NCBI RefSeq assembly: GCF_003063575.1
Contig: NZ_NESC01000004.1
Location: 1-64,000, forward strand
Length of the DNA stretch: 64,000 nucleotides
Direction: 5' to 3'
DNA from: Limnohabitans sp. Jir72
GTDB taxonomy: Bacteria; Pseudomonadota; Gammaproteobacteria; Burkholderiales; Burkholderiaceae_C
This document shows, piece by piece, positions 54,463 to 62,494 of the stretch. The notes below the pieces were generated by a model that saw nothing but the letters and a program-made list of their open reading frames with translations, was not told the DNA's origin and did not search any database. The translations under genes were made by a program, and so were the position numbers. Position 1 is the stretch's first letter, and each line of letters opens with the position of its first letter.

Positions 54463-55734
54463 TCAAGCCAAGGTGTCTGCCCAGATGTTGCGTGCCCAAG
54501 CCATTGCATAGCGGCCTTCGAGTTCGTTGGCGGCGCTGGAGACGCCACCCGAGCCAGGCACAGCCAGCATGGTTTTCTTGTCGGCGTCGTAGGCGTGCAC
54601 GCTGGCCACGTGAACGACATCATCCGAACTGACAAAGCTGTAGCAGGTGTTGTTGTAGATCGGCATGGTGTTGACTTGCTGACCCGTCAGCAAAGCCACG
54701 ACTGCGGCCGCACAGGTTTTGCCATGCTGGTTGGCCATGTGGCCCGACTTGGGCATGGCCGGTGCAATCTGGATCGCATCGCCCAACACGTGCACGTTCT
54801 TGCCCACTTTCGATTCGAAAGTCAGAAAGTCCACATCGCACCAGCGCTTGTTGGCCGTGGCCAAACCGGCATTGACGGCAATGTCGCCCGCACGCATGTT
54901 GGGGATCACGTTCAACACAGACGCCTTGAGGTCGTCGTTGAACTCGAACTTCAAAGTGTTGGTGGCCACGTCCACATCGGTCACGTTGTGCTTGTTGCGG
55001 TATTCGACGATGCCTTTGTAACGCTCTGTCCAGGCCTTCTTGAACAAAGGTCCTTTGGAGGTCACGTCGTCGTTGGCATCCAGAATCAGCACCTTGCTCT
55101 TGGGCTTGGCCTTGCTGAAGTAATCGGCCACCTGACATGCACGCTCATAGGGGCCGGGCGGGCAACGGTAAGGTGCCAGAGGAATCGACATGGCGAACAC
55201 ACCGCCATCGGGCATGGCTTCGAGCTGCTTGCGCAATGCCAAGGTTTGGGCACCCGCTTTCCAGGCGTGCAGCACTTTGTCTTGCGCACCAGGCTTGTTC
55301 ATGCCGGGCAGGGTTTCCCACATGAAGTCCACGCCTGGCGAGACGATCAAGCGGTCATAGGTCAATTCGGCACCGCCAGCGAGCTTGACCACCCGCTTGT
55401 CGGCATCGATGCTGCTCACACGGTCCTGCACCATCTGCACGCCGTGGCGCTTGACCAGGTTGTCGTAGGGTGTCGTGATGTCGGCCATCGTCTTGCTGCC
55501 ACCGATCACCAGGTTGGAGATGGGGCAAGAAATGAAGCTGGTGTTAGGCTCCACCAGCGTGACCTGGATACCGTAGTCCGACCACATGCGGATGTATTTG
55601 GCAGCTGTGGCACCTGCGTAGCCCCCGCCAATCACGACCACCTTGGGGCCTTTGCCACCCACGGTGGCGCAGCCAGACACCAGGCCCATGGCGCTCAACG
55701 CAGAGCCGGTTTGCAAAAAATGACGACGTTGCAT
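54463..55734 (-). CDS. soxF: Flavocytochrome c sulfide dehydrogenase flavoprotein (SoxF/FccB)
   Basis: A 423-residue FAD protein. The N-terminus MQRRHFLQTGSALSAMG is a Tat signal with a possible lipobox cysteine (LVSGC). FAD binding is KVVVIGGGYAGATAAKYIR, and the redox cysteines are in SFISCPISNLVIGG and YNNTCYSFVSSDD. It oxidises sulfide in the periplasm and passes electrons to a cytochrome c. It follows a monohaem cytochrome gene by 11 bp, the soxEF arrangement. Confidence 0.94.
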   Translation of the reverse strand: MQRRHFLQTGSALSAMGLVSGCATVGGKGPKVVVIGGGYAGATAAKYIRMWSDYGIQVTLVEPNTSFISCPISNLVIGGSKTMADITTPYDNLVKRHGVQMVQDRVSSIDADKRVVKLAGGAELTYDRLIVSPGVDFMWETLPGMNKPGAQDKVLHAWKAGAQTLALRKQLEAMPDGGVFAMSIPLAPYRCPPGPYERACQVADYFSKAKPKSKVLILDANDDVTSKGPLFKKAWTERYKGIVEYRNKHNVTDVDVATNTLKFEFNDDLKASVLNVIPNMRAGDIAVNAGLATANKRWCDVDFLTFESKVGKNVHVLGDAIQIAPAMPKSGHMANQHGKTCAAAVVALLTGQQVNTMPIYNNTCYSFVSSDDVVHVASVHAYDADKKTMLAVPGSGGVSSAANELEGRYAMAWARNIWADTLA

Positions 55735-55745
55735 GACGAGGCTCC

Positions 55746-56054
55746 TTATTTCTTTTGTGCGGCAAAGTAAGCGGCAATGGCCTGGATCTGGTCATCGCTG
55801 TAGCCCTTGGCCAGCTGATGCATGATCGTGGCGGGCTTGCGACCAGCCTTGAAATCCAGCATTTTCTTGACGATGTCGTCCTTGTTTACACCCGCCAAAG
55901 ACTCCATGCCCGGCTGTGCTTGGCCATTGGTGCCGTGGCAATTGGCACAAGCTGCAGCCCAACTGCGCACCTGAGCGGCACTGGGGGACTGGGCATGCGC
56001 CCAGCCTGACAAGATCAACATACTGGCGGCGACAGTGGCCTTTGTAAATTTCAT
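55746..56054 (-). CDS. Monohaem cytochrome c (SoxE-like)
   Basis: A 102-residue periplasmic cytochrome; the signal ends GWAHAQ, the haem motif CANCH is at residues 36-40, and the Met ligand is likely in ATIMHQLAKG. It resembles the small cytochrome subunit of flavocytochrome c and single domains of cytochrome c4. Position directly before the soxF-like gene supports a role as its electron acceptor. Confidence 0.88.
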   Translation of the reverse strand: MKFTKATVAASMLILSGWAHAQSPSAAQVRSWAAACANCHGTNGQAQPGMESLAGVNKDDIVKKMLDFKAGRKPATIMHQLAKGYSDDQIQAIAAYFAAQKK

Positions 56055-56093
56055 GAGAACTCCTCAGAAAAACGAGAACAAAACCCGATGCGA

Positions 56094-56504
56094 TCAGGGA
56101 CGCAGGTACACAAAACCTTCTTTAGCCTGCAGCTTGGCCACTTCGGCCACACCCGAAGGCACCACCTTGGCCTCCATCAACACCTTGTCGGCAGAAATTT
56201 GGCGTGACACCAGCGTGTTGTTACACACCCGGAACTCCACACCCTTGCTGACCAATTCACTGACACTGCCCGCAAAGGGCTGGCCCGTCTGATTGGTCGC
56301 ACCGTCCAGCAAAAAATCAATGCCCAAGCCATGCGTCACCACCACGATCTTGACCGTCGGATCGGCCGTGAGGTGGTTGCGGATATTGCCAATGGCGCGA
56401 GACGCCTGAGGAAGGCCTTCGCTGAGGTGGTAAACGACCTTGATTTGAGCAAAGGTCAAGCTGCAAGCCAACAGGCCTGAAATCAAAAACAACAAGCGCT
56501 TCAT
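56094..56504 (-). CDS. Exported DsrE-family protein
   Basis: A 136-residue protein: a signal peptide (MKRLLFLISGLLACSLTFA) is followed by a DsrE-like fold, with KVVYHLSEGLPQASRAIGNIRNHLTADP and VKIVVVTHGLGIDFLL. A cysteine in GVEFRVCNNTL is at the usual DsrE sulfur-carrying place. DsrE proteins bind sulfane sulfur. AGGAG lies six bases before ATG 56504; the longer open frame has no ribosome site. Confidence 0.88.
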   Translation of the reverse strand: MKRLLFLISGLLACSLTFAQIKVVYHLSEGLPQASRAIGNIRNHLTADPTVKIVVVTHGLGIDFLLDGATNQTGQPFAGSVSELVSKGVEFRVCNNTLVSRQISADKVLMEAKVVPSGVAEVAKLQAKEGFVYLRP

Positions 56505-56582
56505 CCGTATCTCCTGATGCATGGATATTAGCCGTTGATCGGTGTGCTCAACGCCCGTGAAAACCCGACTCACAAGCTGGCA

Positions 56583-56915
56583 TCAGTTTTCAATTTCGGT
56601 CTGCTTGCAAACCGCCCGACAAATATTGACGATGTTGTTGTTCACGATGCGGTAGTAGATTTGAACGCCATCACGGCGCTTGTCGAGCACGCCTGCCAGA
56701 TACAAAGTGTTCAAGTGCTGCGACATGTTGGGTTGCGTGGTGTCAATTTGCTCCAGCAACTCTCCTACATTTTTCTCGCCACTGCACAAGCAACTGATGA
56801 TGCGCAAACGCATAGGGGCAGACATCACCCGAAAGACTTCTGCGGCTTTCTCGATTTGTTCGTCCGAAACCGCAATGGACTGCTCTTCTGTAGATTTTTT
56901 GGTCAACTTGACCAT
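56583..56915 (-). CDS. ArsR-family regulator (SoxR copy 2)
   Basis: A 110-residue winged-helix protein closely related to the first SoxR: MSAPMRLRIISCLCSGEKNVGELLEQI, then QPNMSQHLNTLYLAGVLDKRRDG. It has cysteines in ISCLCSGEK and NICRAVCKQ, a richer set than copy 1. It heads the dsrE-cytochrome-soxF operon, with a dyad 12 bp upstream of its start. Confidence 0.88.
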   Translation of the reverse strand: MVKLTKKSTEEQSIAVSDEQIEKAAEVFRVMSAPMRLRIISCLCSGEKNVGELLEQIDTTQPNMSQHLNTLYLAGVLDKRRDGVQIYYRIVNNNIVNICRAVCKQTEIEN

Positions 56916-56927
56916 AGAAGTTCCCGC

Positions 56928-56944
56928 CTTATTTCAGAAATAAG
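56928..56944. promoter_or_regulatory. Dyad upstream of the second ArsR gene
   Basis: Perfect arms CTTATTT and AAATAAG around CAG, 12 bp before the minus-strand ATG. Location and symmetry fit an autoregulatory operator; it differs in sequence from the dyad before soxR copy 1. Confidence 0.55.
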
Positions 56945-57041
56945 TGTTGATTGTCACCCAAAACACTTTCAGAACGTCTGCTTGTTCCATTTGAGAAGAC
57001 AGGGGAACGGCTTCCACAAAGGGTTAACCCCAGTCTAGCGA

Positions 57042-57055
57042 TTGATCTACATCAA
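57042..57055. promoter_or_regulatory. FNR-type box upstream of the exported rhodanese gene
   Basis: TTGATCTACATCAA is an exact TTGAT-N4-ATCAA. It is centred 60 bp before the ATG at 57109; a promoter with the box at -41.5 would start near 57090, which argues against the upstream GTG at 57076 as start codon. Confidence 0.7.
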
Positions 57056-57108
57056 GACAAAACAACGCCCAGAAAGTGACCATTGAGCAATTCAAAACTT
57101 TTCTCATC

Positions 57109-57693
57109 ATGACCATGAAACGCATCTCTGCTTGGCTCCTAGGACTCGGTTTTGCTGGCTTCGCCTTTGGCCAGGCCGCAGTCATTCCGGTTGGCACCGC
57201 CCTGAACATTTTTGACAACCAAAAGTCTGTCGTGGTGAAAACCGCCAAAGGCCCCATTGAGATCACGCGCGTGATGACGGCAGCCGCCAAAAATGGGGGC
57301 ACCTTGCAACCCTTGGTGCCTGTGCCTGGCGTTCACCCTGTGGGTGAGATCGAAATTCTGGAAGCGCTGAGCGACCGCAATGCACTGGTGGTGGACATGC
57401 GCGACACCAACGACCGCGTCAAAGGGACCATCCCCGGATCGGTTGGCATTCCCTATACAGAAGTGGCATCCCGCCTGAACGAGTTGGGTTGCCAAAAAAC
57501 AGGCTCCCAATGGAACTGCACCGCAGCCAAGAAAGTTTTTGCTTTTTGCAACGGTCCGGTGTGCCCACAAAGCCCTGCAGCCATCCGCGCCATGACACGC
57601 GATGGCTTTCCTACAGACAAGATTTATTACTACCGCGGCGGCATGCTCGACTGGGATGCTTTGGGTCTAACAATGGTCAAAGACGAGTTCTGA
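57109..57693 (+). CDS. Exported rhodanese-like protein
   Basis: A 194-residue protein with a signal peptide (ISAWLLGLGFAGFAFG) and a rhodanese domain: ALVVDMRDTNDRVKGTIPGSVGIPY, and an active-site loop FCNGPVCPQSPAA that differs from the usual CxxGxR but is found in periplasmic rhodaneses near sox genes. IYYYRGGMLDWDALG ends the domain. An exact FNR box lies upstream; ATG 57115 is an alternative start. Confidence 0.85.
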   Translation: MTMKRISAWLLGLGFAGFAFGQAAVIPVGTALNIFDNQKSVVVKTAKGPIEITRVMTAAAKNGGTLQPLVPVPGVHPVGEIEILEALSDRNALVVDMRDTNDRVKGTIPGSVGIPYTEVASRLNELGCQKTGSQWNCTAAKKVFAFCNGPVCPQSPAAIRAMTRDGFPTDKIYYYRGGMLDWDALGLTMVKDEF

Positions 57694-57726
57694 AGCCCTT
57701 TCCCACCCCCTGAAGTGCCCAAGGCA

Positions 57727-58128
57727 TCAATCGATGCCTGCGCTCCAACGGTCGTCCCAGGTCTTTTCAATCTGGCGGCGATCGCGCTTGGTGGGGCGTC
57801 CCTGCTCGATGCTCAGCGCGGGCTCGCGAGACAGGCGGTTCATCTCGGCCTGTTTTTGCCGCTGCGCCAGGCTTTCGGCGGTTTCTTCGTAAAGCAGTTG
57901 GGCTACCGGCGCCGGGCCGCGCACGGCGCTGATGCCTTTGACCAGCACGGTGCGTTCCACCTGGCCTTGCCGCATGCGCACGGTGTCGCCTGGCTTGACC
58001 TCGCGTGAGGCCTTGGCATCCTGGCCATTGACCTGCACACGGTTCTTGCCGATTTCGTCACTGGCGATGCTGCGGGTCTTGAAGAACCGAGCCGCCCACA
58101 GCCACTTGTCAATGCGCAGCGAATCCAT
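57727..58128 (-). CDS. hslR: S4-domain RNA-binding protein (Hsp15-like)
   Basis: A 133-residue basic protein with an S4 domain at the N-terminus (MDSLRIDKWLWAARFFKTRSIASDEI, VQVNGQDAKASREVKPGD) and a Lys/Arg-rich tail (GRPTKRDRRQIEKTWDDRW). Hsp15 binds stalled 50S subunits carrying nascent chains. It follows the SDR gene by one base. Confidence 0.9.
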   Translation of the reverse strand: MDSLRIDKWLWAARFFKTRSIASDEIGKNRVQVNGQDAKASREVKPGDTVRMRQGQVERTVLVKGISAVRGPAPVAQLLYEETAESLAQRQKQAEMNRLSREPALSIEQGRPTKRDRRQIEKTWDDRWSAGID

Positions 58129-58129
58129 A

Positions 58130-59086
58130 TCAGCTGCCGAACAAGGCCGTTTGCGGGCTCAAGCCATCGCGCACATGCGGGTAACGCAGCTTGAGCCGAA
58201 GCTCTTGCTTCATGCGGGTGTTGTCCAGCCTGCGCGATTCGTTCATGAAGCTCAGCAGCATCAAAGGCAAGGCGGTGTTGGCGTCGTGACGCGAAATGCG
58301 GGGTGGTTTGGGCAGGCCATACAAGCTGGCGGCCAAATCAAAGTAATCGCCCATCTTCAAGTCGGTGTCGTCGGTCACATTGACCACCCGCTGCGACTTG
58401 CCGCGCCACAGTGCCGCCGCGCAGGCGCGAGCCAGGTCGGTCGCGTGGATGTGGTTGGTGTACACGTCTTCTTTGGCCACCAGCACCGGTGTGCCTTTCA
58501 GCAAACGCTCTCGGGGCGTCCCACCCTGGCGGTCAGCTGCATAAATGCCGGGTATGCGCAACACGCTCACACGCACGCCACTGCGCCCCAAAAACCGCAT
58601 GGCCGTCTCGGCATCCACACGGCGCTGGGCACGGGGGGTGTGGGGTTTCACGCCGCGCGTCTCGCGCACGCGCTCGCCTGCACAGTCGCCGTACACCCCT
58701 GTGGTCGAACCGTAAACCAGCGCTTGCGGGAGTGTGCGCAAACGCAGCACACGGCCCAAGGTTTGGGTGCGGGGGTCATGCTCCCAGTCGCCCAGGCGCT
58801 CACTGGGCGGCGGTGCCAGATGGATCACCCGGTGCGCAATGCCCGCCAAGCGACGGATGCTGGCGGCATCGTCCAGATCGCCCCGCAAAGGCGTGATGCC
58901 ACAAGCGCGCAGCAAACGCACACGTTCGGGCGAAGAAGTCAGCGCCATCAGGCGCACGCGCTGGCTTTGCGGGGCACCCAACTGGCCCGCTGTGCGCAAG
59001 CCGACATCGCCGCAACCCACGATCAGGACACGCTGGCGACGAAAGCGGGCGGGCAAAGCGCCCAGAGGGGTCTGGTTTGAAGGCAA
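58130..59086 (-). CDS. NAD(P)-dependent SDR/epimerase-type protein (YeeZ-like)
   Basis: A 318-residue extended SDR protein with the Rossmann motif VLIVGCGDVGLRTAGQL, a YGSTTGVYGD segment in place of a canonical YxxxK site, and VLRIPGIYAADR. The degenerate active site means dehydrogenase activity is doubtful, as for the YeeZ group. No substrate can be proposed. It is coupled to the Hsp15-like gene and divergent from the ferredoxin reductase. Confidence 0.85.
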   Translation of the reverse strand: MPSNQTPLGALPARFRRQRVLIVGCGDVGLRTAGQLGAPQSQRVRLMALTSSPERVRLLRACGITPLRGDLDDAASIRRLAGIAHRVIHLAPPPSERLGDWEHDPRTQTLGRVLRLRTLPQALVYGSTTGVYGDCAGERVRETRGVKPHTPRAQRRVDAETAMRFLGRSGVRVSVLRIPGIYAADRQGGTPRERLLKGTPVLVAKEDVYTNHIHATDLARACAAALWRGKSQRVVNVTDDTDLKMGDYFDLAASLYGLPKPPRISRHDANTALPLMLLSFMNESRRLDNTRMKQELRLKLRYPHVRDGLSPQTALFGS

Positions 59087-59133
59087 AATCAGGGGTTCCG
59101 GGTCAAAGACAACCCCTCAAGGATACCGAAAAG

Positions 59134-60174
59134 ATGAGCTTCCAAATTTCCGTGCAGCCCAGCGGCCGCAGCTTCACCGCCGACGACAACGAAACCCTGC
59201 TGACGGCAGGCATCCGCCAGGGCATCGGCCTGCCCTATGGCTGCAAGGACGGCGCCTGCGGTTCCTGCAAGTGCAAAAAAATCTCGGGCACCGTGGTGCA
59301 TGGCCCCCACCAGGCCAAAGCCCTGAGCGACGAGGAAGAAGCCCAAGGCCTGGTGCTGACCTGCTGTGCCACCGCCCAAAGCGACGTGGTGCTCGAATCC
59401 AAACAAGTGACGGCCGAAGGTGGCCTGCCCGTCAAGAAGATGCCGGTGCGTGTGGTGAGTCTCGAGAAAAAATCTCACGATGTGATCGTGCTGAAACTGC
59501 AACTGCCCGCCAACGACGTGATGAAGTTCCACGCCGGTCAGTACATCGAGTTCTTGCTGCGCGACGGCTCGCGCCGCAGCTACAGCATGGCCAATGCCCC
59601 CCACACCCTAGAGGTGGCGCCGCCCACGGTGGAGCTGCACATCCGCCACATGCCCGGCGGCAAGTTCACCGACCCGGTGTTCACCACCATGAAGGAAAAA
59701 GACATCCTGCGCGCCGAAGGCCCTTATGGCAGTTTTTACCTGCGCGAAGACAACGACAAGCCCATCGTGCTGCTGGCTTCGGGCACGGGCTTTGCACCCA
59801 TCAAGGCGCTGATCGAGCACATGCAGCACCGCGGCATCACCCGCCCCGCCACGCTGTATTGGGGCGGTCGCCGTCCGGCCGACCTGTACATGGCCGACTG
59901 GGTCGAGGCCCGCCTGGCCGAGATGCCCAACCTGCGCTACGTGCCGGTGATCTCGAACGCCGAAGCCGAAGACCACTGGACCGGCCGCACCGGTTTTGTG
60001 CACCAGGCGGTGTTGCAAGACTTCCCGAATCTGTCGGGCCACCAAGTCTATGCCTGTGGCGCCCCCATCGTGGTGGACTCGGCCAAGCGCGACCATGTGA
60101 GCCAGGGCGGTCTGCCCGAAGAAGAGTTCTACGCGGACTCGTTCACGTCGGAAGCGGACAAAGCCAAAGCCTGA
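59134..60174 (+). CDS. 2Fe-2S ferredoxin-FAD reductase (AscD-like, CDP-6-deoxy-glucoseen reductase family)
   Basis: A 346-residue fusion: residues 1-95 are a plant-type ferredoxin domain with CKDGACGSC and the fourth cysteine in LTCCATA; residues about 100-200 the FAD domain (RRSYSMANAP); residues 205-335 the NAD domain (VLLASGTGFAPIKAL, VYACGAP). It transfers electrons from NAD(P)H to an unknown partner. Start ATG 59134 has AAGGA nine bases upstream. Confidence 0.92.
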   Translation: MSFQISVQPSGRSFTADDNETLLTAGIRQGIGLPYGCKDGACGSCKCKKISGTVVHGPHQAKALSDEEEAQGLVLTCCATAQSDVVLESKQVTAEGGLPVKKMPVRVVSLEKKSHDVIVLKLQLPANDVMKFHAGQYIEFLLRDGSRRSYSMANAPHTLEVAPPTVELHIRHMPGGKFTDPVFTTMKEKDILRAEGPYGSFYLREDNDKPIVLLASGTGFAPIKALIEHMQHRGITRPATLYWGGRRPADLYMADWVEARLAEMPNLRYVPVISNAEAEDHWTGRTGFVHQAVLQDFPNLSGHQVYACGAPIVVDSAKRDHVSQGGLPEEEFYADSFTSEADKAKA

Positions 60175-60281
60175 TCGATTCGCAGGTCGGACTTTCAGGT
60201 CACACACTGTGGCCATGACCCACGCCAACGTTGGGGCTAAAGCCCACGACCTGCAAGCACCGCGATACAAAAGGACAGCTC

Positions 60282-61244
60282 ATGCAACGCCGCCATTTTT
60301 GCCTGAGCGCCATCGCTTGCGGTGTCACAGTCCCAGCACTGGCGCAAGGCAAAACGATCCGTCTCATCGTGCCCTATGCGGCGAGTGGTCCGATCGATGT
60401 CACGGCGCGTGCGCTGGCCGAGCGGGTCAAAGACACGCTGGGCACGGTGATCATCGAAAACCGACCCGGCGCGGGCGGCAACTTGGGCGCTGATCTGGTG
60501 GCCAAGGCCGCACCCGATGGCCTGACCATCGGCATCGCCGCCACCGCCACACACGCGATCAACACTTGGCTGTTTGCCAAGATGCCTTACGACGCCAGCC
60601 GCGACTTTGCGCCCATCACGCAAATGGTGCGCGTGCCCAATGTGCTGGTGATGAACGCCGAGACGGCCCAGCGACTGAACATCCACAGCCTGGCCGATCT
60701 GGTGACTTATGCCAAGGCCAACCCTGGCAGGCTCAATTTTGGGTCTGGCGGCAACGGCAGCGCAGGTCACCTGGCAGGCGAAATGCTCAAACGCGCAGCG
60801 GGTATTTTTGCAGTGCACATTCCCTACAACGGCGGCAACCCGGCGCAACTGGCTTTGCTGTCGGGACAAGTCGATTTCAACTTCGACAACTTGGCCACCG
60901 CCGCCCCCAACATCAAGGCGGGCAAGCTCAAAGCCTTGGCCGTGACCACCGGCCAACGCAGCGGCGCTCTGCCCGAGATCGCCGCCATGAGCGAGACCCT
61001 CAAAGGCTTTGAGATCGACACCTGGTGGGGCCTGGTGGCCCCTGCGGCCACGCCCCGTGAGGTGGTGGAGCGTTTGAACAAAGCCTTCAGCGCCGCACTG
61101 CAAGCGCCAGAAACCAAATCACGCTTTGCGATGTTGATGGCCGAACCGGTGGGCAACTCGCCCGATCAGTTTGGTGCCTTCATGAAAAAAGAACTGGCGC
61201 GCTACGAAAGCGTGGTCAAGGCAAGCGGCGCTCGGGTGGATTGA
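60282..61244 (+). CDS. Bug/TctC family periplasmic solute-binding protein
   Basis: A 320-residue protein: the signal MQRRHFCLSAIACGVTVPALAQ (Tat-like) precedes KTIRLIVPYAASGPIDVTAR, and the family motif IIENRPGAGGNLGADLVAKA follows. It resembles the Bug protein at 10778 in design but not closely in sequence. It is an orphan receptor with no TctAB genes. AAAGGA lies before ATG 60282. Confidence 0.93.
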   Translation: MQRRHFCLSAIACGVTVPALAQGKTIRLIVPYAASGPIDVTARALAERVKDTLGTVIIENRPGAGGNLGADLVAKAAPDGLTIGIAATATHAINTWLFAKMPYDASRDFAPITQMVRVPNVLVMNAETAQRLNIHSLADLVTYAKANPGRLNFGSGGNGSAGHLAGEMLKRAAGIFAVHIPYNGGNPAQLALLSGQVDFNFDNLATAAPNIKAGKLKALAVTTGQRSGALPEIAAMSETLKGFEIDTWWGLVAPAATPREVVERLNKAFSAALQAPETKSRFAMLMAEPVGNSPDQFGAFMKKELARYESVVKASGARVD

Positions 61245-61286
61245 AATATCGGGATATTGAAAATCCAGGACGGAGAAGATTCAATA

Positions 61287-61316
61287 AAAAACCCACTGCG
61301 TTTCCACAGTGGGTTG
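61287..61316 (-). terminator. Terminator of the porin gene
   Basis: Nine-base arms AACCCACTG/CAGTGGGTT with an eight-base loop, and a T run on the minus strand. A second perfect hairpin, TCAGGCGA/TCGCCTGA (61331-61350), lies between it and the stop codon and may help stabilise the mRNA. Confidence 0.88.
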
Positions 61317-61355
61317 CTCGCTAAAGCTCATCAGGCGAGTTCTCGCCTGACACCA

Positions 61356-62378
61356 TTAGAAGTTGTACCGAATACCAGCACCAATGGATTGCAAATCTTG
61401 GCCACTGCTGTTCGTTGTAGCAAAACCACCTGGGGTATAAACCGCAGCAGATTTGTTGGCAACCTTGGTCACCATAGCGTATACCTTGGTCTGCTTGTCG
61501 AGGTTGTAGTTGTATGCCAACGTGAATTGCGACGCAGCCGTATTGGCAACGCTTGCACGATTACCAGCTGAACCATAATTCACATGGAATTCGTTTTGAC
61601 CCATGGTGTACATGGCCGACAGACGATACGCTGTACGGTCAAAGTTGGTGCCAGAAGACTTCTGAACATAACCGCCAAAGCCCAGTGGACCCATGCTGTA
61701 GTAAGCACGAGCAGTCACTTGGCTGGCAGACACTGCCGCTGGAGTTTTAGGGTTCTGTGCACTTTCATAACCCAGGGCCAATTGCAGTGGGCCCATGCCA
61801 TAGTTGGCAGCCAGCGCAATGGGATTGACGGCAGTGGTGTCACTGGTACCTGTACCGGTGGCCTTCTTCAAACCGTACTGGGCTTCCAGTTTCAGATCGC
61901 CAATCTTGGGGCTGGCATAGCCAATGGCGTTTGACAAGCTGCCTGTGGCCAAGAAGTCGTACAAAGCATCCGACGATGTACCGGTGTCGTGGTTATGGTT
62001 GCTGACGTAGTCGGCGGTGGCGAAGTAAGCCACGGATGCGGGCATGCGGCCCAGCTTGACCTGACCAAAACCACCGTTCAAAGCCACAGAGGCTTCACGA
62101 GCAAACAATTTATCGGTTTTGGTCGAGCCACTGGTCAGGTTGGTGCCGGCTTCGAGCACAGCACCCACAGACATGCCATCGGCCAAATCACGGTTGGCGC
62201 GCACGCCTGCACGTGATGCGTTGTCAACCATCACCATGTCTGTTTGCGACCCCACTTTTTGCTGTTCCACGGACACGTTGGCACGGCCGTAGAAAGTAAA
62301 ACCGGTTTCGGCCATGGCCGTACCCGACAGCAATGCAGTAGCCGCCATTGCACAAAGTGTTTTTTGATTGAGTTTCAT
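61356..62378 (-). CDS. Gram-negative porin (Omp32/OmpC-like)
   Basis: A 340-residue outer-membrane trimeric porin of the betaproteobacterial type. The signal peptide ends GTAMA, the mature start is ETGFTFYGRANVSVEQQ, the barrel has alternating strands with many aromatic ends, and the C-terminal strand SIGAGIRYNF ends in the required Phe. GGGAGA precedes ATG 62378. It was probably well expressed, given the strong ribosome site and double hairpin. Confidence 0.95.
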   Translation of the reverse strand: MKLNQKTLCAMAATALLSGTAMAETGFTFYGRANVSVEQQKVGSQTDMVMVDNASRAGVRANRDLADGMSVGAVLEAGTNLTSGSTKTDKLFAREASVALNGGFGQVKLGRMPASVAYFATADYVSNHNHDTGTSSDALYDFLATGSLSNAIGYASPKIGDLKLEAQYGLKKATGTGTSDTTAVNPIALAANYGMGPLQLALGYESAQNPKTPAAVSASQVTARAYYSMGPLGFGGYVQKSSGTNFDRTAYRLSAMYTMGQNEFHVNYGSAGNRASVANTAASQFTLAYNYNLDKQTKVYAMVTKVANKSAAVYTPGGFATTNSSGQDLQSIGAGIRYNF

Positions 62379-62494
62379 TGATTTCTCCCTTGAATGAATG
62401 CGCCCCGATATGGAATTCGGGGTCGCTTGAAAACGGTGTGGCGATCGCCACACCTTCGTTGTGAATCGTCAGACCGGGCACGATGCCCCAGTCT

